A stretch of DNA of 64,000 bases from Pseudomonadales bacterium (GTDB taxonomy: Bacteria; Pseudomonadota; Gammaproteobacteria; Pseudomonadales; JAHRWD01). Shown here piece after piece: positions 8,583 to 18,073 of the stretch (the first letter of the stretch is position 1; every line of letters starts with the position of its first letter). The position numbers and the translations under genes are program-made. The stretch lies in NCBI GenBank assembly GCA_029210125.1, contig JARGPR010000003.1:62001-126000 (forward strand), written 5' to 3'. The notes under the pieces were generated by a model. It worked only from the letters and a program-made list of their open reading frames with translations, ran no database searches and was not told where the DNA came from.

Positions 8583-9431
8583 ATGAACCCCCAGGCTACC
8601 GGAATATATTCCGAAATATACAAGACCATTAGCAACGACGAGTCGTTATTTCCGGCACTTCCAGAAACTACTATGCGGGTCAGGGAAACTCTTAATGATC
8701 CCGATTGCAAATTATCTGAAGTAGCCACGCTACTTAAAGCGGACCCGGCTCTTACTGCATTGATTATGCGTGTCGCTAATAGTGCCCGGTTTTTATCCGT
8801 GTTTCCGCCAAAGAATTTGGTCGCCGCACTTAAGCGTATCGGCCTGTATACAACCTCTCAATTGGTCACTACCTTCGCGATTCGTTCGACCTTTAACGTA
8901 CCCTCCGGCCCATTCAAAGAAGTACTGCTCGAAAGCTATCGAAAATCAACCAACGTCGCAGTGCTGAGCTATTGCCTTGCCGACAAGGTTTCGAAGCTTG
9001 ACCCTGGCAAAGCGATGCTGGCAGGTCTAATGCAGGATATAGCCGTTCCTCCAATTCTATCGTGCCTCTTGGAGCGGCCCGGTATATTCAGCGATCCGGA
9101 GAGCCGCAATAGGGCGGTGGATCATCTTGCACCACTGGTCGGTGTACTAATTCTAAAGAAATGGGGTTTTAACAAGGAAATGTTGGAAGTGGTTCGTAGC
9201 CGCAAAGACTGGATGCGTGATCCACTGAAAAAAGCTGATCTTAGCGATATAATTCTGATTGCACGCATTCACTCGATGCTAGGAACTCCCGAATTCCGGG
9301 ACTGTCCCGCCATCACCGATATTCCAGCGTTCCACAAACTACCATTCGGAAAGCTAACACCCAATCAAAGTCTGTTAATACTGGAAGAGGCCAAGGAAGA
9401 AATAGTAGAACTTAACCAGCTGCTTTCTTAA
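8583..9431 (+). CDS. HDOD domain signalling protein
   Basis: The 282-residue product is almost entirely one HDOD domain: FPALPETTMRVRETLNDP, LLKADPALTALIMRVANSA, AALKRIGLYTTSQLV and the later helical part with MLAGLMQDIAVPPIL. HDOD proteins are non-enzymatic relatives of HD hydrolases used in motility and regulatory signalling. I chose ATG 8583, where the conserved sequence begins; a TTG at 8526 would add 19 residues without family similarity. No attached GGDEF, EAL or receiver domain is present. Confidence 0.85.
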   Translation: MNPQATGIYSEIYKTISNDESLFPALPETTMRVRETLNDPDCKLSEVATLLKADPALTALIMRVANSARFLSVFPPKNLVAALKRIGLYTTSQLVTTFAIRSTFNVPSGPFKEVLLESYRKSTNVAVLSYCLADKVSKLDPGKAMLAGLMQDIAVPPILSCLLERPGIFSDPESRNRAVDHLAPLVGVLILKKWGFNKEMLEVVRSRKDWMRDPLKKADLSDIILIARIHSMLGTPEFRDCPAITDIPAFHKLPFGKLTPNQSLLILEEAKEEIVELNQLLS

Positions 9432-9475
9432 AGCCGAATATAGGATTCGCTCCCGGTACAACCGGCACGTCCGAG

Positions 9476-9814
9476 TCAGTAATCTTTATACTCCGCCAGT
9501 CCTTTGTCCACTAATTCATCATTCACGCAAATGCCATCTATCCAAACATCCGCAAGCCATCGACCGTATTTACCTTTTTTATCCTTATAAGTAACCAGCA
9601 CAATATCCCTATTTAGAATCCGCTCTCGCAACCAATCCCGTGAAACGTATCCGCGTTCCTTCTCTGGCCCGCGCACCTCTGGAGTATTGATTCGATACAA
9701 CCTGAATTTTTCTTTTTTTAGTTGCACGTGGAAACCAAGGTCGATATCAACAGTAATGGTATCACCATCATAAACACTGGTGACGAATCCGCGATAGTGA
9801 TACAAATTATCCAT
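9476..9814 (-). CDS. Small staphylococcal-nuclease-like (thermonuclease family) protein
   Basis: A 112-residue SNase-fold protein: VYDGDTITVDIDLGF, then FRLYRINTPEVRGPEKERG and KYGRWLADVWI. The Arg in RLYRINTPE, the Glu in TPEVRGPE and the Arg in YGRW occupy the places of the catalytic Arg, Glu and Arg of Staphylococcus nuclease, so it may be active on DNA or RNA. No signal peptide is present, unlike secreted thermonucleases, and it is shorter than those enzymes. It stands alone on the minus strand. Confidence 0.85.
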   Translation of the reverse strand: MDNLYHYRGFVTSVYDGDTITVDIDLGFHVQLKKEKFRLYRINTPEVRGPEKERGYVSRDWLRERILNRDIVLVTYKDKKGKYGRWLADVWIDGICVNDELVDKGLAEYKDY

Positions 9815-10055
9815 AATTGAATCCTCTAAAAAATTATTGTCCGTAAATACCCGCTAACTAGGTTTCTACTTTTCAAATTTATTCACACGATCTATAGGCG
9901 GTTAATCAAGCAAACCCCAAAAACTTGCCGTTCCTTTCCAATCATAAAATTATTCGCTTGGACGAAAATAGTATTGGATTTTGATAGATATACCTTTTCT
10001 TTCGATAATCCGAAATCGATTCTTTCACATTGAAGCACTATCAGCATATCGTTTG

Positions 10056-11603
10056 TTAAGGCATCACAGCTTCAATTAAACTGGGGCCTGATTCTTTTAG
10101 AGCATCTGCATACATTTGATTAAATTGCTCAGAATTTTCTGCGCGGCTCGCCTTGACGCCCATACCTTCAGCAATCTGTACGAAATCAAGATCAGGGTTT
10201 CCGAGATCCATCATCTCGAGTGTTTTTTCGGAAACCGCTTCCGCGCCCACTCTTGATAATTCAATTTGAAGAATTTGGTATTTACGATTTGCAAGAATAA
10301 TGACGCAGATATCAAGTTGCTCCCGTGCCATCGTCCATAATGACTGAATGGTATACATTGCACCGCCATCGCCATGAAGACAGATTACTTTTCTGTCCGG
10401 GCATGCGACAGCCGCCCCGATCGCCGCTGGCAATCCGTACCCAATTGATCCACCAGTTAATCCCAGCCAATCATGGCGTTCGGCAGTTTCAGAAAGAGGC
10501 CCGCAAAGTGCGCCGGCGGTTGCCCCTTCATCAACCACAATTGCATTGTTCGGCAGGTAGTGTGCGAAGCTATTGGCAAGGCTCACCATATCCAGATCAC
10601 CAGTTCCCGGCTCCGGTAAGCATTTAATGATTTTTCGGGGTTCAAATGAATCTGCAGCCAACTCTGTGACCAGTCGTTGCAACGCGTCTTCAGTGTTGTC
10701 ATGCACCTGCGCCAACGTGTGTAACGTGCTACCTTCGGGATATAACGCGCTCGCTTTTTCAGGATAAGCAAAGAAAGCCACCGGGGCTTTAGTACCCACC
10801 ATCACCCACTGCTTTATCCCATCAATCTGTGCTTCGGCCTGTTCTGAAAAATATCCGAGGCGCTCGATTTTGCATCGTCCTTCGCCACGGGCTTGACGCG
10901 GGATAAAAGTGTCCGATAATAGTTTGACGCCGGTTGCCTGAACAATTTGATCCGCCAATTCCAGCGCCCGTTCGCTGAGGGCGCTGTTTCCCAATAGCAT
11001 GATGCTGGGTTTACCGTTTTTCAGTAACTGCGCGGCTGCGGTAACAGCTTGATCCTTTACCAACGTCGCAGCTGGTAAAGGTTGCTTTTTTACCGGCCTG
11101 GTCGAGGTATCCCATGCCGAATCCGCCGGAACAACAAGCGTCGATACCTGCCCTGGGCTTATGTTTGCAGCGTAAACCGCACCCGCCGCTGCACTAGGCA
11201 GTTCCGCCGCGGATCCAGCAACCTCGAGCCAATTAGACACTGGCTTAGCGAGGCTGATGATGTCGGATGTCAGCGGTGCATCAAATTTTTTATGGTAGGT
11301 AGCGTGATCCCCGACCAGATTTATCACCGGAGAATAGGCTTTTTTAGCATTATGCAGATTTGCAGAGGCGTTAGAGAGACCCGGCCCAAGGTGCAGCAGC
11401 GTGCAGGCTGGCTTGCCTGTCATTCGCCCGTAACCATCCGCAGCACCGCTGCATACTCCCTCAAACAGGCAAAGCACCGAACGAATCTGGTCACTTTTGC
11501 CCATCGCTGCAACCATATGCATTTCCGAGGTGCCAGGGTTTGCAAAGCAAACCTCTACGCCATTATTAATCAGCGTCTGCAACATACTCTCTGCGCCATT
11601 CAT
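10056..11603 (-). CDS. Thiamine-diphosphate enzyme of the acetolactate synthase large subunit-like group
   Basis: A 515-residue protein with the three-domain plan of ThDP decarboxylases. The N-terminal pyrimidine domain has ANPGTSEMHM and the activating Glu48 in LFEGVCSGAADGYGR. A central domain follows. The C-terminal domain has GLTGGSIGYGLPAAIGAA and the cofactor motif GDGGAMYT...NRKY. It is shorter than IlvB (about 570) and has no small regulatory subunit gene beside it, so it is probably not the housekeeping acetolactate synthase. A 2-oxo acid decarboxylase or related lyase is possible. It is a single-gene unit with 330 bases of upstream spacer. Confidence 0.8.
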   Translation of the reverse strand: MNGAESMLQTLINNGVEVCFANPGTSEMHMVAAMGKSDQIRSVLCLFEGVCSGAADGYGRMTGKPACTLLHLGPGLSNASANLHNAKKAYSPVINLVGDHATYHKKFDAPLTSDIISLAKPVSNWLEVAGSAAELPSAAAGAVYAANISPGQVSTLVVPADSAWDTSTRPVKKQPLPAATLVKDQAVTAAAQLLKNGKPSIMLLGNSALSERALELADQIVQATGVKLLSDTFIPRQARGEGRCKIERLGYFSEQAEAQIDGIKQWVMVGTKAPVAFFAYPEKASALYPEGSTLHTLAQVHDNTEDALQRLVTELAADSFEPRKIIKCLPEPGTGDLDMVSLANSFAHYLPNNAIVVDEGATAGALCGPLSETAERHDWLGLTGGSIGYGLPAAIGAAVACPDRKVICLHGDGGAMYTIQSLWTMAREQLDICVIILANRKYQILQIELSRVGAEAVSEKTLEMMDLGNPDLDFVQIAEGMGVKASRAENSEQFNQMYADALKESGPSLIEAVMP

Positions 11604-11936
11604 TTTTAGTTACTCCTGCAATTAAGATTGGGTTATTTGATTTTGCCTAACTCTATCTCAAGCGCAACAACAAAAAGTAGGGGCTGCTCTCCGTAACATA
11701 TAACATACGTTACTATTAAAAACAGAGTATTGTGCCTCTTAGCGGTATTGCCACGGTGGGATATTCAATTTTATCGAGATGTTTTACAATCTGATTAGGC
11801 GGTATGGCCAAATTGGAGATGTTTCTACCGTGCAGTTTGATAGAGACTAGTTTTCCAGGCTGAAACCTGTCTAGCAAAGCCTGGAGAGTCCATTTAATTA
11901 TAAAAATAGGCTTTATAAGCTTTAAAAGGGACTTTC
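11604..11936. other. Divergent intergenic region between the ThDP enzyme and the response regulator
   Basis: No gene found. It must hold the two divergent promoters. On the plus strand a 6-bp inverted repeat (CCAGGC at about 11856 and GCCTGG at about 11878) lies about 55 bases before the response regulator start and could be a leader hairpin. No T tract follows it. Confidence 0.4.
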
Positions 11937-12983
11937 ATGCATATACTAATCGTTGATGATGTCACCGAAAACATTCAGGTGGCGATGAGTATTCTTAAGG
12001 AAGATAGCTATACATTCTCGTTCGCAACCCAGGGAACCGAGGCGCTTGAGCTCATTCAGCGGCATGCTGCTGAGCTGGATCTAATTCTGCTTGATATTAT
12101 GATGCCAGGCGTAGATGGATTTGCTGTTTGTAAGGCCATCAAAAAAGATCCTCTATCGGCAACTATCCCGGTTATTTTTCTCACCGCGAAAACCGATATT
12201 GATGCTATCAGCAAAGGCTTTTCTCTTGGTGCAGTCGATTACATTACCAAACCCTTTCACCCCGAAGAGCTCCTCGCGCGGGTAAAAACCCATACGTCTC
12301 TGTATAAAGCACAGAATTTACTGCAACAACATAATATTGCACTCAATGACAAACTCCAGTTCGAACACAAACGTCTATTAACGGAACTCGAAGACAGCCA
12401 AAAAGAGATGATTTGGGTTCTGACCGAGTTAATGGAGTCCACTTCCGATGAAACCGGTCAGCATTGCCGTCGAATTTCCGAGCTCTCCGCACTCCTTGCA
12501 CACTACCACCCGACTCTCAATATCAATGACGTAGAAACGTTGCGTTACGCAGCGCCTATGCATGACATTGGAAAAATGACGATACCGCACGAAATACTGC
12601 ACAAACCTGGACGCTATACCGAAGATGAATTTATTCAAATGCAAGCTCACCCCACTAACGCCTATAACTTGCTAAAGCACTCAGAACGAAATTTGATGAG
12701 GGCCGCCGCGACCATTGCCCACGAACATCATGAAAAATGGAATGGCAAAGGTTACCCGAGAGGGCTAAAAGGCAACGAGATACACATCTATGGGCGAATC
12801 GTAGCCCTCGCCGACGTATTTGATGCCTTAACCCATGCACGACAGTACAAAGAAGCCTGGGAAATAGACAAGGCGATAGAATATATAAAAGATCACGATG
12901 GAACCCAGTTCGATCCGGAGCTTGTCGCAATATTTCTAGAGCACCTTGATGAGTTTATTGCCATAGCAAAACTAACACAATGA
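11937..12983 (+). CDS. Response regulator with HD-GYP cyclic-di-GMP phosphodiesterase output (RpfG-type)
   Basis: A 348-residue protein. The receiver domain (1-120) has the acidic pair in LIVDDV, the phospho-acceptor Asp in LILLDIMMPGVDG near residue 53, and the switch Lys in DYITKPFHPEE. After a linker coiled segment the HD-GYP domain (about 165-345) keeps all key residues: QHCRRIS, APMHDIGKMTIP, MQAHPTNAY, AHEHHEKWNGKGYP and ALADVFDALTH. It should degrade cyclic-di-GMP when phosphorylated. The gene ends 32 bp before a hybrid histidine kinase gene, the obvious partner. Confidence 0.93.
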   Translation: MHILIVDDVTENIQVAMSILKEDSYTFSFATQGTEALELIQRHAAELDLILLDIMMPGVDGFAVCKAIKKDPLSATIPVIFLTAKTDIDAISKGFSLGAVDYITKPFHPEELLARVKTHTSLYKAQNLLQQHNIALNDKLQFEHKRLLTELEDSQKEMIWVLTELMESTSDETGQHCRRISELSALLAHYHPTLNINDVETLRYAAPMHDIGKMTIPHEILHKPGRYTEDEFIQMQAHPTNAYNLLKHSERNLMRAAATIAHEHHEKWNGKGYPRGLKGNEIHIYGRIVALADVFDALTHARQYKEAWEIDKAIEYIKDHDGTQFDPELVAIFLEHLDEFIAIAKLTQ

Positions 12984-13015
12984 GCCTTCTTAGCGACTGA
13001 TCCTATAAAAATCCC

Positions 13016-16000
13016 ATGCCAAAACGCCATATCGGAAAGGCTCGTAAACTTCACCTCCAATTACTAACGGGTGTGATAAGCCTGTTGTTATTAGCAGGCC
13101 TAAGTCAGGCTGCCATCAAGCCCACCTCGGATATTACTAGTTCAGTAAATTTAACCTTAGCGGAAAAAAACTGGATCAAAGCTCACCCCATTGTCACCGT
13201 TGGCGGCAGCCCAGACTGGACACCGTTCAATTTTCGAAATAAGCAAGGAAAATACAGTGGTATTGCCAATGACTATCTTCAATTAATCGCCGAAAAAACC
13301 GGATTGAAATTTGAGATCAGTATCGCCCCTTGGAGCGTAAACCTACAAAAACTACTGGATAATAAAATCGACCTGCTCGGTGCTGTTTATTACACCGAAG
13401 AGCGCGACCGTGACTTCAACCTCTCGGCACCCTATTTCGAGGTTCTTGACTTTTTCTTTATACGCGATGACGTTAACGCAAAAACATTAAACGATCTAAA
13501 TGGTATGCGCGTTGCGATCCCTAAAAGCTACGCCCATATACAATTTTTGCAAAAACATTTCCCAGAATTACACGTTGTACAAGTAGACACCTTTAGCGAG
13601 GCCGTCGACGCGGTTCTGGAAAAACGTGCCGAGTTACTTTATGACACCTACGGCTCACTCATATACACCATAGAAAAGAAGGGAATCAACACAATTGTAC
13701 CCTTTAAATCTACCAGCTATCTAGGCAAAAAACATATTCACATCGCCACCCGTAAACAACTACCAGAGTTGGCATCTATTATTCAAAAAGGGCTTAACTC
13801 TATCTCTGAAAATGAACAACGTGCTATCTACAAGAAATGGCTAGGAAATGGAGTAGCTAGAGGCATCCACTCACTCAAATTAACACCCGAAGAAAAGCAG
13901 TGGATAAGCCAACATGCTATTGTTCACTATGGTGCAGAGAGGGACTGGCCACCCTACGACTTCTTAAATGATCGGGGCCAACATGATGGTATCAGCCACG
14001 ATTACCTCACTGAGATCGCCAAATTAACCGGACTAACATTTACTCCCAGTTTCGAAAACTGGCCAACACTCCTCGAAAAACTAAAGGCCAATAAACTCGA
14101 TTTGCTACCGACGATTTATTATTCAAAAGAACGCAATGACATTTTTAATTTGACGCAACCTTATCAGGAGATGATAGATTATCTATTTGTAAGGGATGAT
14201 CTGACCGCCAAAACAATCGAAGATTTAAATGGCAAAACCATAGCCATTCCGAAAGGATTTTTATATATCGATACGGTAAAAAATAGTTATCCGGATATAG
14301 ATATTATTCAAGTTAACAATGTAATGGAGGCAATAAAAAGCGTAATTGAAGGTAAGGCTGATATTCTGGTGGATGCCCACCCTGTTATCAGCTATCTGTT
14401 AAAGAAACATAGTATTACAACCATACGTCCTTTTAAGCCACTGCTGCCAGCAGAATCAAGAAAACTACATATGGCTACTTCTCAGGATAATACTATATTA
14501 GCTACGATCCTCGACAAAGCATTTACTGCAATACCAGAAATTAAAAAACAGGAGCTCCATGGGAAATGGTTTGGGGTTAGTGCTAATAGAGGATCTGAGC
14601 GTTTAAATTTAAGTAAAAGAGAGCAGGCATGGCTACAAGATCACCCCATTATTCGATTTGCTGGCGACCCAGACTGGCTACCGTACGAAGCATTTGACCA
14701 ACAGGGTAACTATATTGGCATAGCCGCTGAGCACCTTAAAATTATCGAACAGAAACTAGGTATAAAGGTTGAGATAATTCAGACTAAAACCTGGCGCGAG
14801 TCCGTCCAAAAGGTAAATGCGAACCAAATTGACGTACTGTCTGTAGCTACCAGCTCACCGCTAGGATCCAGGCTTGAAATAACACAAAACTATATATCAA
14901 GCCCTCTGGTCATAATCATGAGAAACAATCAGGATTATGTAGACGAAATCAACCAGGTCGCCGATAAGAAGATTGCTTTAATAAAAAGCTACGGTTACAC
15001 CGCACCCGTGTTGAAAAAGTACCCTACTATCAATTTTGAGAGTGTCGAGACGGTCAATGAAGGGCTTACCGCCGTATCCACTGGCAAAATAGATGTGTTC
15101 TTAGCGACACTTGCCCAGGCTAGTTATCATATCGCTGAACTAGGGATTAACAACATCAGAATTGTAGGAAAAACAGAATTTAATACAGAACTAGCTTTTG
15201 GTATGCAGAAAGAGTTTGCCCCGCTTACCGCCCTCTTTAACCGTGCTCTCGATAGTATTAGTCCTCGTGAAAAACAAGAAATTTTGAGCCATTGGGGGAA
15301 ACCTGTTTTCAAGGAAAATAGAGATTACTGGTTATTCTCACAAATCGCCGCAGTCTTCACCATGGTTTTTCTATTTATCATTTTCTGGAATAGAAAATTA
15401 GCAAAAGAAGTTCGACTAAGAAAAAATGCCGAGCAACAAATTCAAACCCTAATTGATAACGCGCCACTTCAAATAATCGTCACCTCAATGGATGGTTCAA
15501 TTCTAAATGCCAATCCACAAGCATCAACCGATCATAATATTCCACTAGAAAACATCAACCAATACAACATGAGCGACTTCTATACCAACAAAACTGAACG
15601 TGATGGAATTTTAAAAGAGATTGCTGAAACCGGAAAAGTAGAACAAAAAATTGTCCCCATTAAGGAGATTAATGGCGAAATAAAATCTCTGATGCTGTCA
15701 ATTCAGCCCATCACCTATCACGATAAACCTGCATTGCTTGCTATCGCAGTCGATATGACCAAGCGATTTGAAATCGAGAAAGCACTCAATATAGCAAAAG
15801 AGCACGCAGAAACAGCAAGCCTTGCAAAATCTCAGTTCCTTGCCAATATGAGTCACGAAATCCGTACACCCATGAACGCCATTCTTGGCTTTACTAGCCT
15901 ATTACACGAGAAAATTCATGAAGAAAAACTAAAATCTTATGTTAGGACCATTCAATCTGCAGGCAGTAATTTGTTAGTTTTAATAGACGACATTTTGGAC

Positions 16001-17260
16001 TTATCTAAAATTGAAGCAGGAAAATTGGAGCTTAATAAACAGCCCTGTAACCCAACAGATCTATTTCATTCGCTGACAGATATTTTCAAACTAAAACTAG
16101 CCGAAAAGAATATTCAACTTGATATCAAAATTGATTCCAAGATACCAGAAACCCTATATTTGGACGCTCCTCGCGTACGGCAAGTCTTACTTAATTTACT
16201 TGGGAACGCTGTAAAATTCACTCATCAAGGGAATATTAATTTACAAGTACTGTCAGATAATATGGACCAAATCCAAAACACGGTGGATTTGATAATCAGT
16301 GTTCAAGACACCGGGATCGGTATATCCGAAGATCAACAGCAGTATATTTTTGAAGAATTTACACAGTCTCTTGGGCAGGATAATAATAGATACGGTGGTA
16401 CAGGGCTTGGTCTGTCGATCAGTAAGCGGCTAATCGAAATGATGGGTGGATCCTTGTCCTTATCCAGCACACTCGGGCAGGGTTCGACATTCACAGTTGC
16501 ATTAAAGGCTATTGATATAGCGCCTCCACCTTCATCTGAACTAGCGCGCAATGAAACCGATACAAGCAAGCACACAATTCGTTTTCTGCCAGCACATATT
16601 TTGGTGGTGGACGACGTACAAGATAACCGTGATCTGATTATTGCCAGTTGTATTGAAACGCCTTTGGAGCTTGTAGCCGCGCATAACGGCTTGGAAGCAG
16701 TAGCGTTAGCTAAGGACCAAGAATTTGATTTGATACTTATGGATATACGCATGCCAGTTATGGATGGTTACGAAGCGGCCCACGAAATTAAATCACTATC
16801 AGATGTACCTATAGTCGCCTTAACCGCATCGGTTATGGCGGATGAATTTGATCGACTAAAAAGCGAATATTTTGATGGTTACTTGAGAAAGCCAGTGACT
16901 AAGAGTGAATTATTTGATGAACTAACAAAATTTTTGCCATTTATATCCAGCGCTGATTTACAGGGGCAGCCGTCCGACATTAGGTTATCTGAGGATGAAC
17001 GCGCTACTCTTCCCCTTGCACTGCAAAAGCTTAATTCCTTATTGGATCAGCATCAACGAGTTGTTAAAAGTAATAATATTTCGGAGATTCGACAGTTCGC
17101 ACAGGAGCTAAAAATTACAGGCGAGCAGTACCCACTTGCAATAATTTCCCGATACGCTGAACAACTCATCGATGAAATTAGCAGTTTTGACATCCCCTCT
17201 ATAAAACGATCCCTAAATAGCTACCCAAAAATAATAGAAGAACTTAAATCCCTAATATAG
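13016..17260 (+). CDS. Giant hybrid sensor histidine kinase with three periplasmic SBP_bac_3 domains (BvgS/EvgS-like)
   Basis: A 1414-residue inner-membrane sensor. A signal-anchor (LLTGVISLLLLAGLSQA) precedes three repeats of a solute-binding domain (about 45-275, 285-515 and 530-755), each opening with a W-x-x-x-HPI-type motif and a GDPDWLPY-like line. One membrane segment lies near 770-792, then a PAS domain (about 800-915), a HisKA domain with His near 946 in NMSHEIRTPMNAILG, a HATPase with DTGIGISEDQQ and GGTGLGLSIS, and a receiver with Asp near 1243 in LILMDIRMPVMDGYE. The last 100 residues look like an Hpt domain in which the phosphorylated His is replaced (FAQELKITGEQY). It most likely phosphorylates the adjacent HD-GYP regulator in response to a small ligand. 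Most relatives carry one or two solute-binding domains. Confidence 0.92.
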   Translation: MPKRHIGKARKLHLQLLTGVISLLLLAGLSQAAIKPTSDITSSVNLTLAEKNWIKAHPIVTVGGSPDWTPFNFRNKQGKYSGIANDYLQLIAEKTGLKFEISIAPWSVNLQKLLDNKIDLLGAVYYTEERDRDFNLSAPYFEVLDFFFIRDDVNAKTLNDLNGMRVAIPKSYAHIQFLQKHFPELHVVQVDTFSEAVDAVLEKRAELLYDTYGSLIYTIEKKGINTIVPFKSTSYLGKKHIHIATRKQLPELASIIQKGLNSISENEQRAIYKKWLGNGVARGIHSLKLTPEEKQWISQHAIVHYGAERDWPPYDFLNDRGQHDGISHDYLTEIAKLTGLTFTPSFENWPTLLEKLKANKLDLLPTIYYSKERNDIFNLTQPYQEMIDYLFVRDDLTAKTIEDLNGKTIAIPKGFLYIDTVKNSYPDIDIIQVNNVMEAIKSVIEGKADILVDAHPVISYLLKKHSITTIRPFKPLLPAESRKLHMATSQDNTILATILDKAFTAIPEIKKQELHGKWFGVSANRGSERLNLSKREQAWLQDHPIIRFAGDPDWLPYEAFDQQGNYIGIAAEHLKIIEQKLGIKVEIIQTKTWRESVQKVNANQIDVLSVATSSPLGSRLEITQNYISSPLVIIMRNNQDYVDEINQVADKKIALIKSYGYTAPVLKKYPTINFESVETVNEGLTAVSTGKIDVFLATLAQASYHIAELGINNIRIVGKTEFNTELAFGMQKEFAPLTALFNRALDSISPREKQEILSHWGKPVFKENRDYWLFSQIAAVFTMVFLFIIFWNRKLAKEVRLRKNAEQQIQTLIDNAPLQIIVTSMDGSILNANPQASTDHNIPLENINQYNMSDFYTNKTERDGILKEIAETGKVEQKIVPIKEINGEIKSLMLSIQPITYHDKPALLAIAVDMTKRFEIEKALNIAKEHAETASLAKSQFLANMSHEIRTPMNAILGFTSLLHEKIHEEKLKSYVRTIQSAGSNLLVLIDDILDLSKIEAGKLELNKQPCNPTDLFHSLTDIFKLKLAEKNIQLDIKIDSKIPETLYLDAPRVRQVLLNLLGNAVKFTHQGNINLQVLSDNMDQIQNTVDLIISVQDTGIGISEDQQQYIFEEFTQSLGQDNNRYGGTGLGLSISKRLIEMMGGSLSLSSTLGQGSTFTVALKAIDIAPPPSSELARNETDTSKHTIRFLPAHILVVDDVQDNRDLIIASCIETPLELVAAHNGLEAVALAKDQEFDLILMDIRMPVMDGYEAAHEIKSLSDVPIVALTASVMADEFDRLKSEYFDGYLRKPVTKSELFDELTKFLPFISSADLQGQPSDIRLSEDERATLPLALQKLNSLLDQHQRVVKSNNISEIRQFAQELKITGEQYPLAIISRYAEQLIDEISSFDIPSIKRSLNSYPKIIEELKSLI

Positions 17261-17478
17261 TTTTTCTACTATGTAAAATAACTCACGCTACCGGAAAAAT
17301 ATTTTCTTATCTAGAGGTATTATATTTGGATATGAACGTTAATAACTATAGATCAAGCACACTTCAAAATTTTGCAGTACTAAGATGATATGGACAATAA
17401 ATACCACCGGCTGGACGTAGAATAGCAGACTTATTTTGGGTCATTGCTAGCTTACTAAAGTCTGAATTTTTAATTATA

Positions 17479-18009
17479 TTAGCTATCTATCCGAACAAGG
17501 AGATCCGTTACTCCAACATCAATCCCTTGTTGATATAGTAATGTCGATACCTGTCCTCTATGATGCGTTTGATGATTAAAAAAATGTTGTAGCAGTGAAC
17601 CGAAGTTTTTTTGAAAAGGTAAACCTTTTGAGTTGCTATAGCTAAGCATGTGCTCAAAATCTAATTCCTGAATCTCGTCGCAAAGTGCTCTAATTATTTG
17701 GTCTATGCTCTGACGAGCCTGGTGCAAATCCTCAAAATTTTTATAAAGTTGTTGATCAAGTGAGGTTGGCATTTCGTGATCCTGCATAGCATTCAAACAG
17801 ATGAGCTTTGCAGGATGGTTAGCAAACCGTCTTAACCAAAGAATATCGCCAACCAAAATGTGATTAAGGGTACCGCTGATCGAGCCAAAAAATGCGCCAC
17901 GATCCTGATCCAGCTCCTCTTGACTTAACTGTTCAGCAGCCTGATAAAATTGTGAATTAATCCACTGATTATATTTCGCCATTAATTCAAAATTATTTTT
18001 TAGTGACAC
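17479..18009 (-). CDS. DinB family metal-dependent four-helix protein
   Basis: A 176-residue protein with the DinB/YfiT fold signature: YNQWINSQFYQAAEQL, GSISGTLNHILVGDILWLRRF and FFNHQTHHRGQVSTLL. The three His residues of the metal site are visible (one in LNHILVGD, two in NHQTHHRGQ). Family members include thiol-dependent transferases such as those using bacillithiol or mycothiol; the true substrate here is unknown. It is a lone minus-strand gene downstream of the copper efflux operon. Confidence 0.85.
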   Translation of the reverse strand: MSLKNNFELMAKYNQWINSQFYQAAEQLSQEELDQDRGAFFGSISGTLNHILVGDILWLRRFANHPAKLICLNAMQDHEMPTSLDQQLYKNFEDLHQARQSIDQIIRALCDEIQELDFEHMLSYSNSKGLPFQKNFGSLLQHFFNHQTHHRGQVSTLLYQQGIDVGVTDLLVRIDS

Positions 18010-18073
18010 CGAGGCCCCTCCCCTTAATTTTGGTTGTGGTCGTTATTTTAACCTTTACGTATTTATAGACGTT

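Noticed and set aside
10056-11603. Calling the ThDP enzyme IlvB or benzoylformate decarboxylase
   Set aside because: It is shorter than IlvB, has no small subunit gene beside it, and the substrate-pocket residues cannot be judged by eye.
11820-11936. Possible cyclic-di-GMP (GEMM) riboswitch before the HD-GYP regulator
   Set aside because: The stretch GCAAAGCCTGG resembles part of the core, but the upstream AGGGCAAACC arm and the tetraloop receptor pattern are missing.
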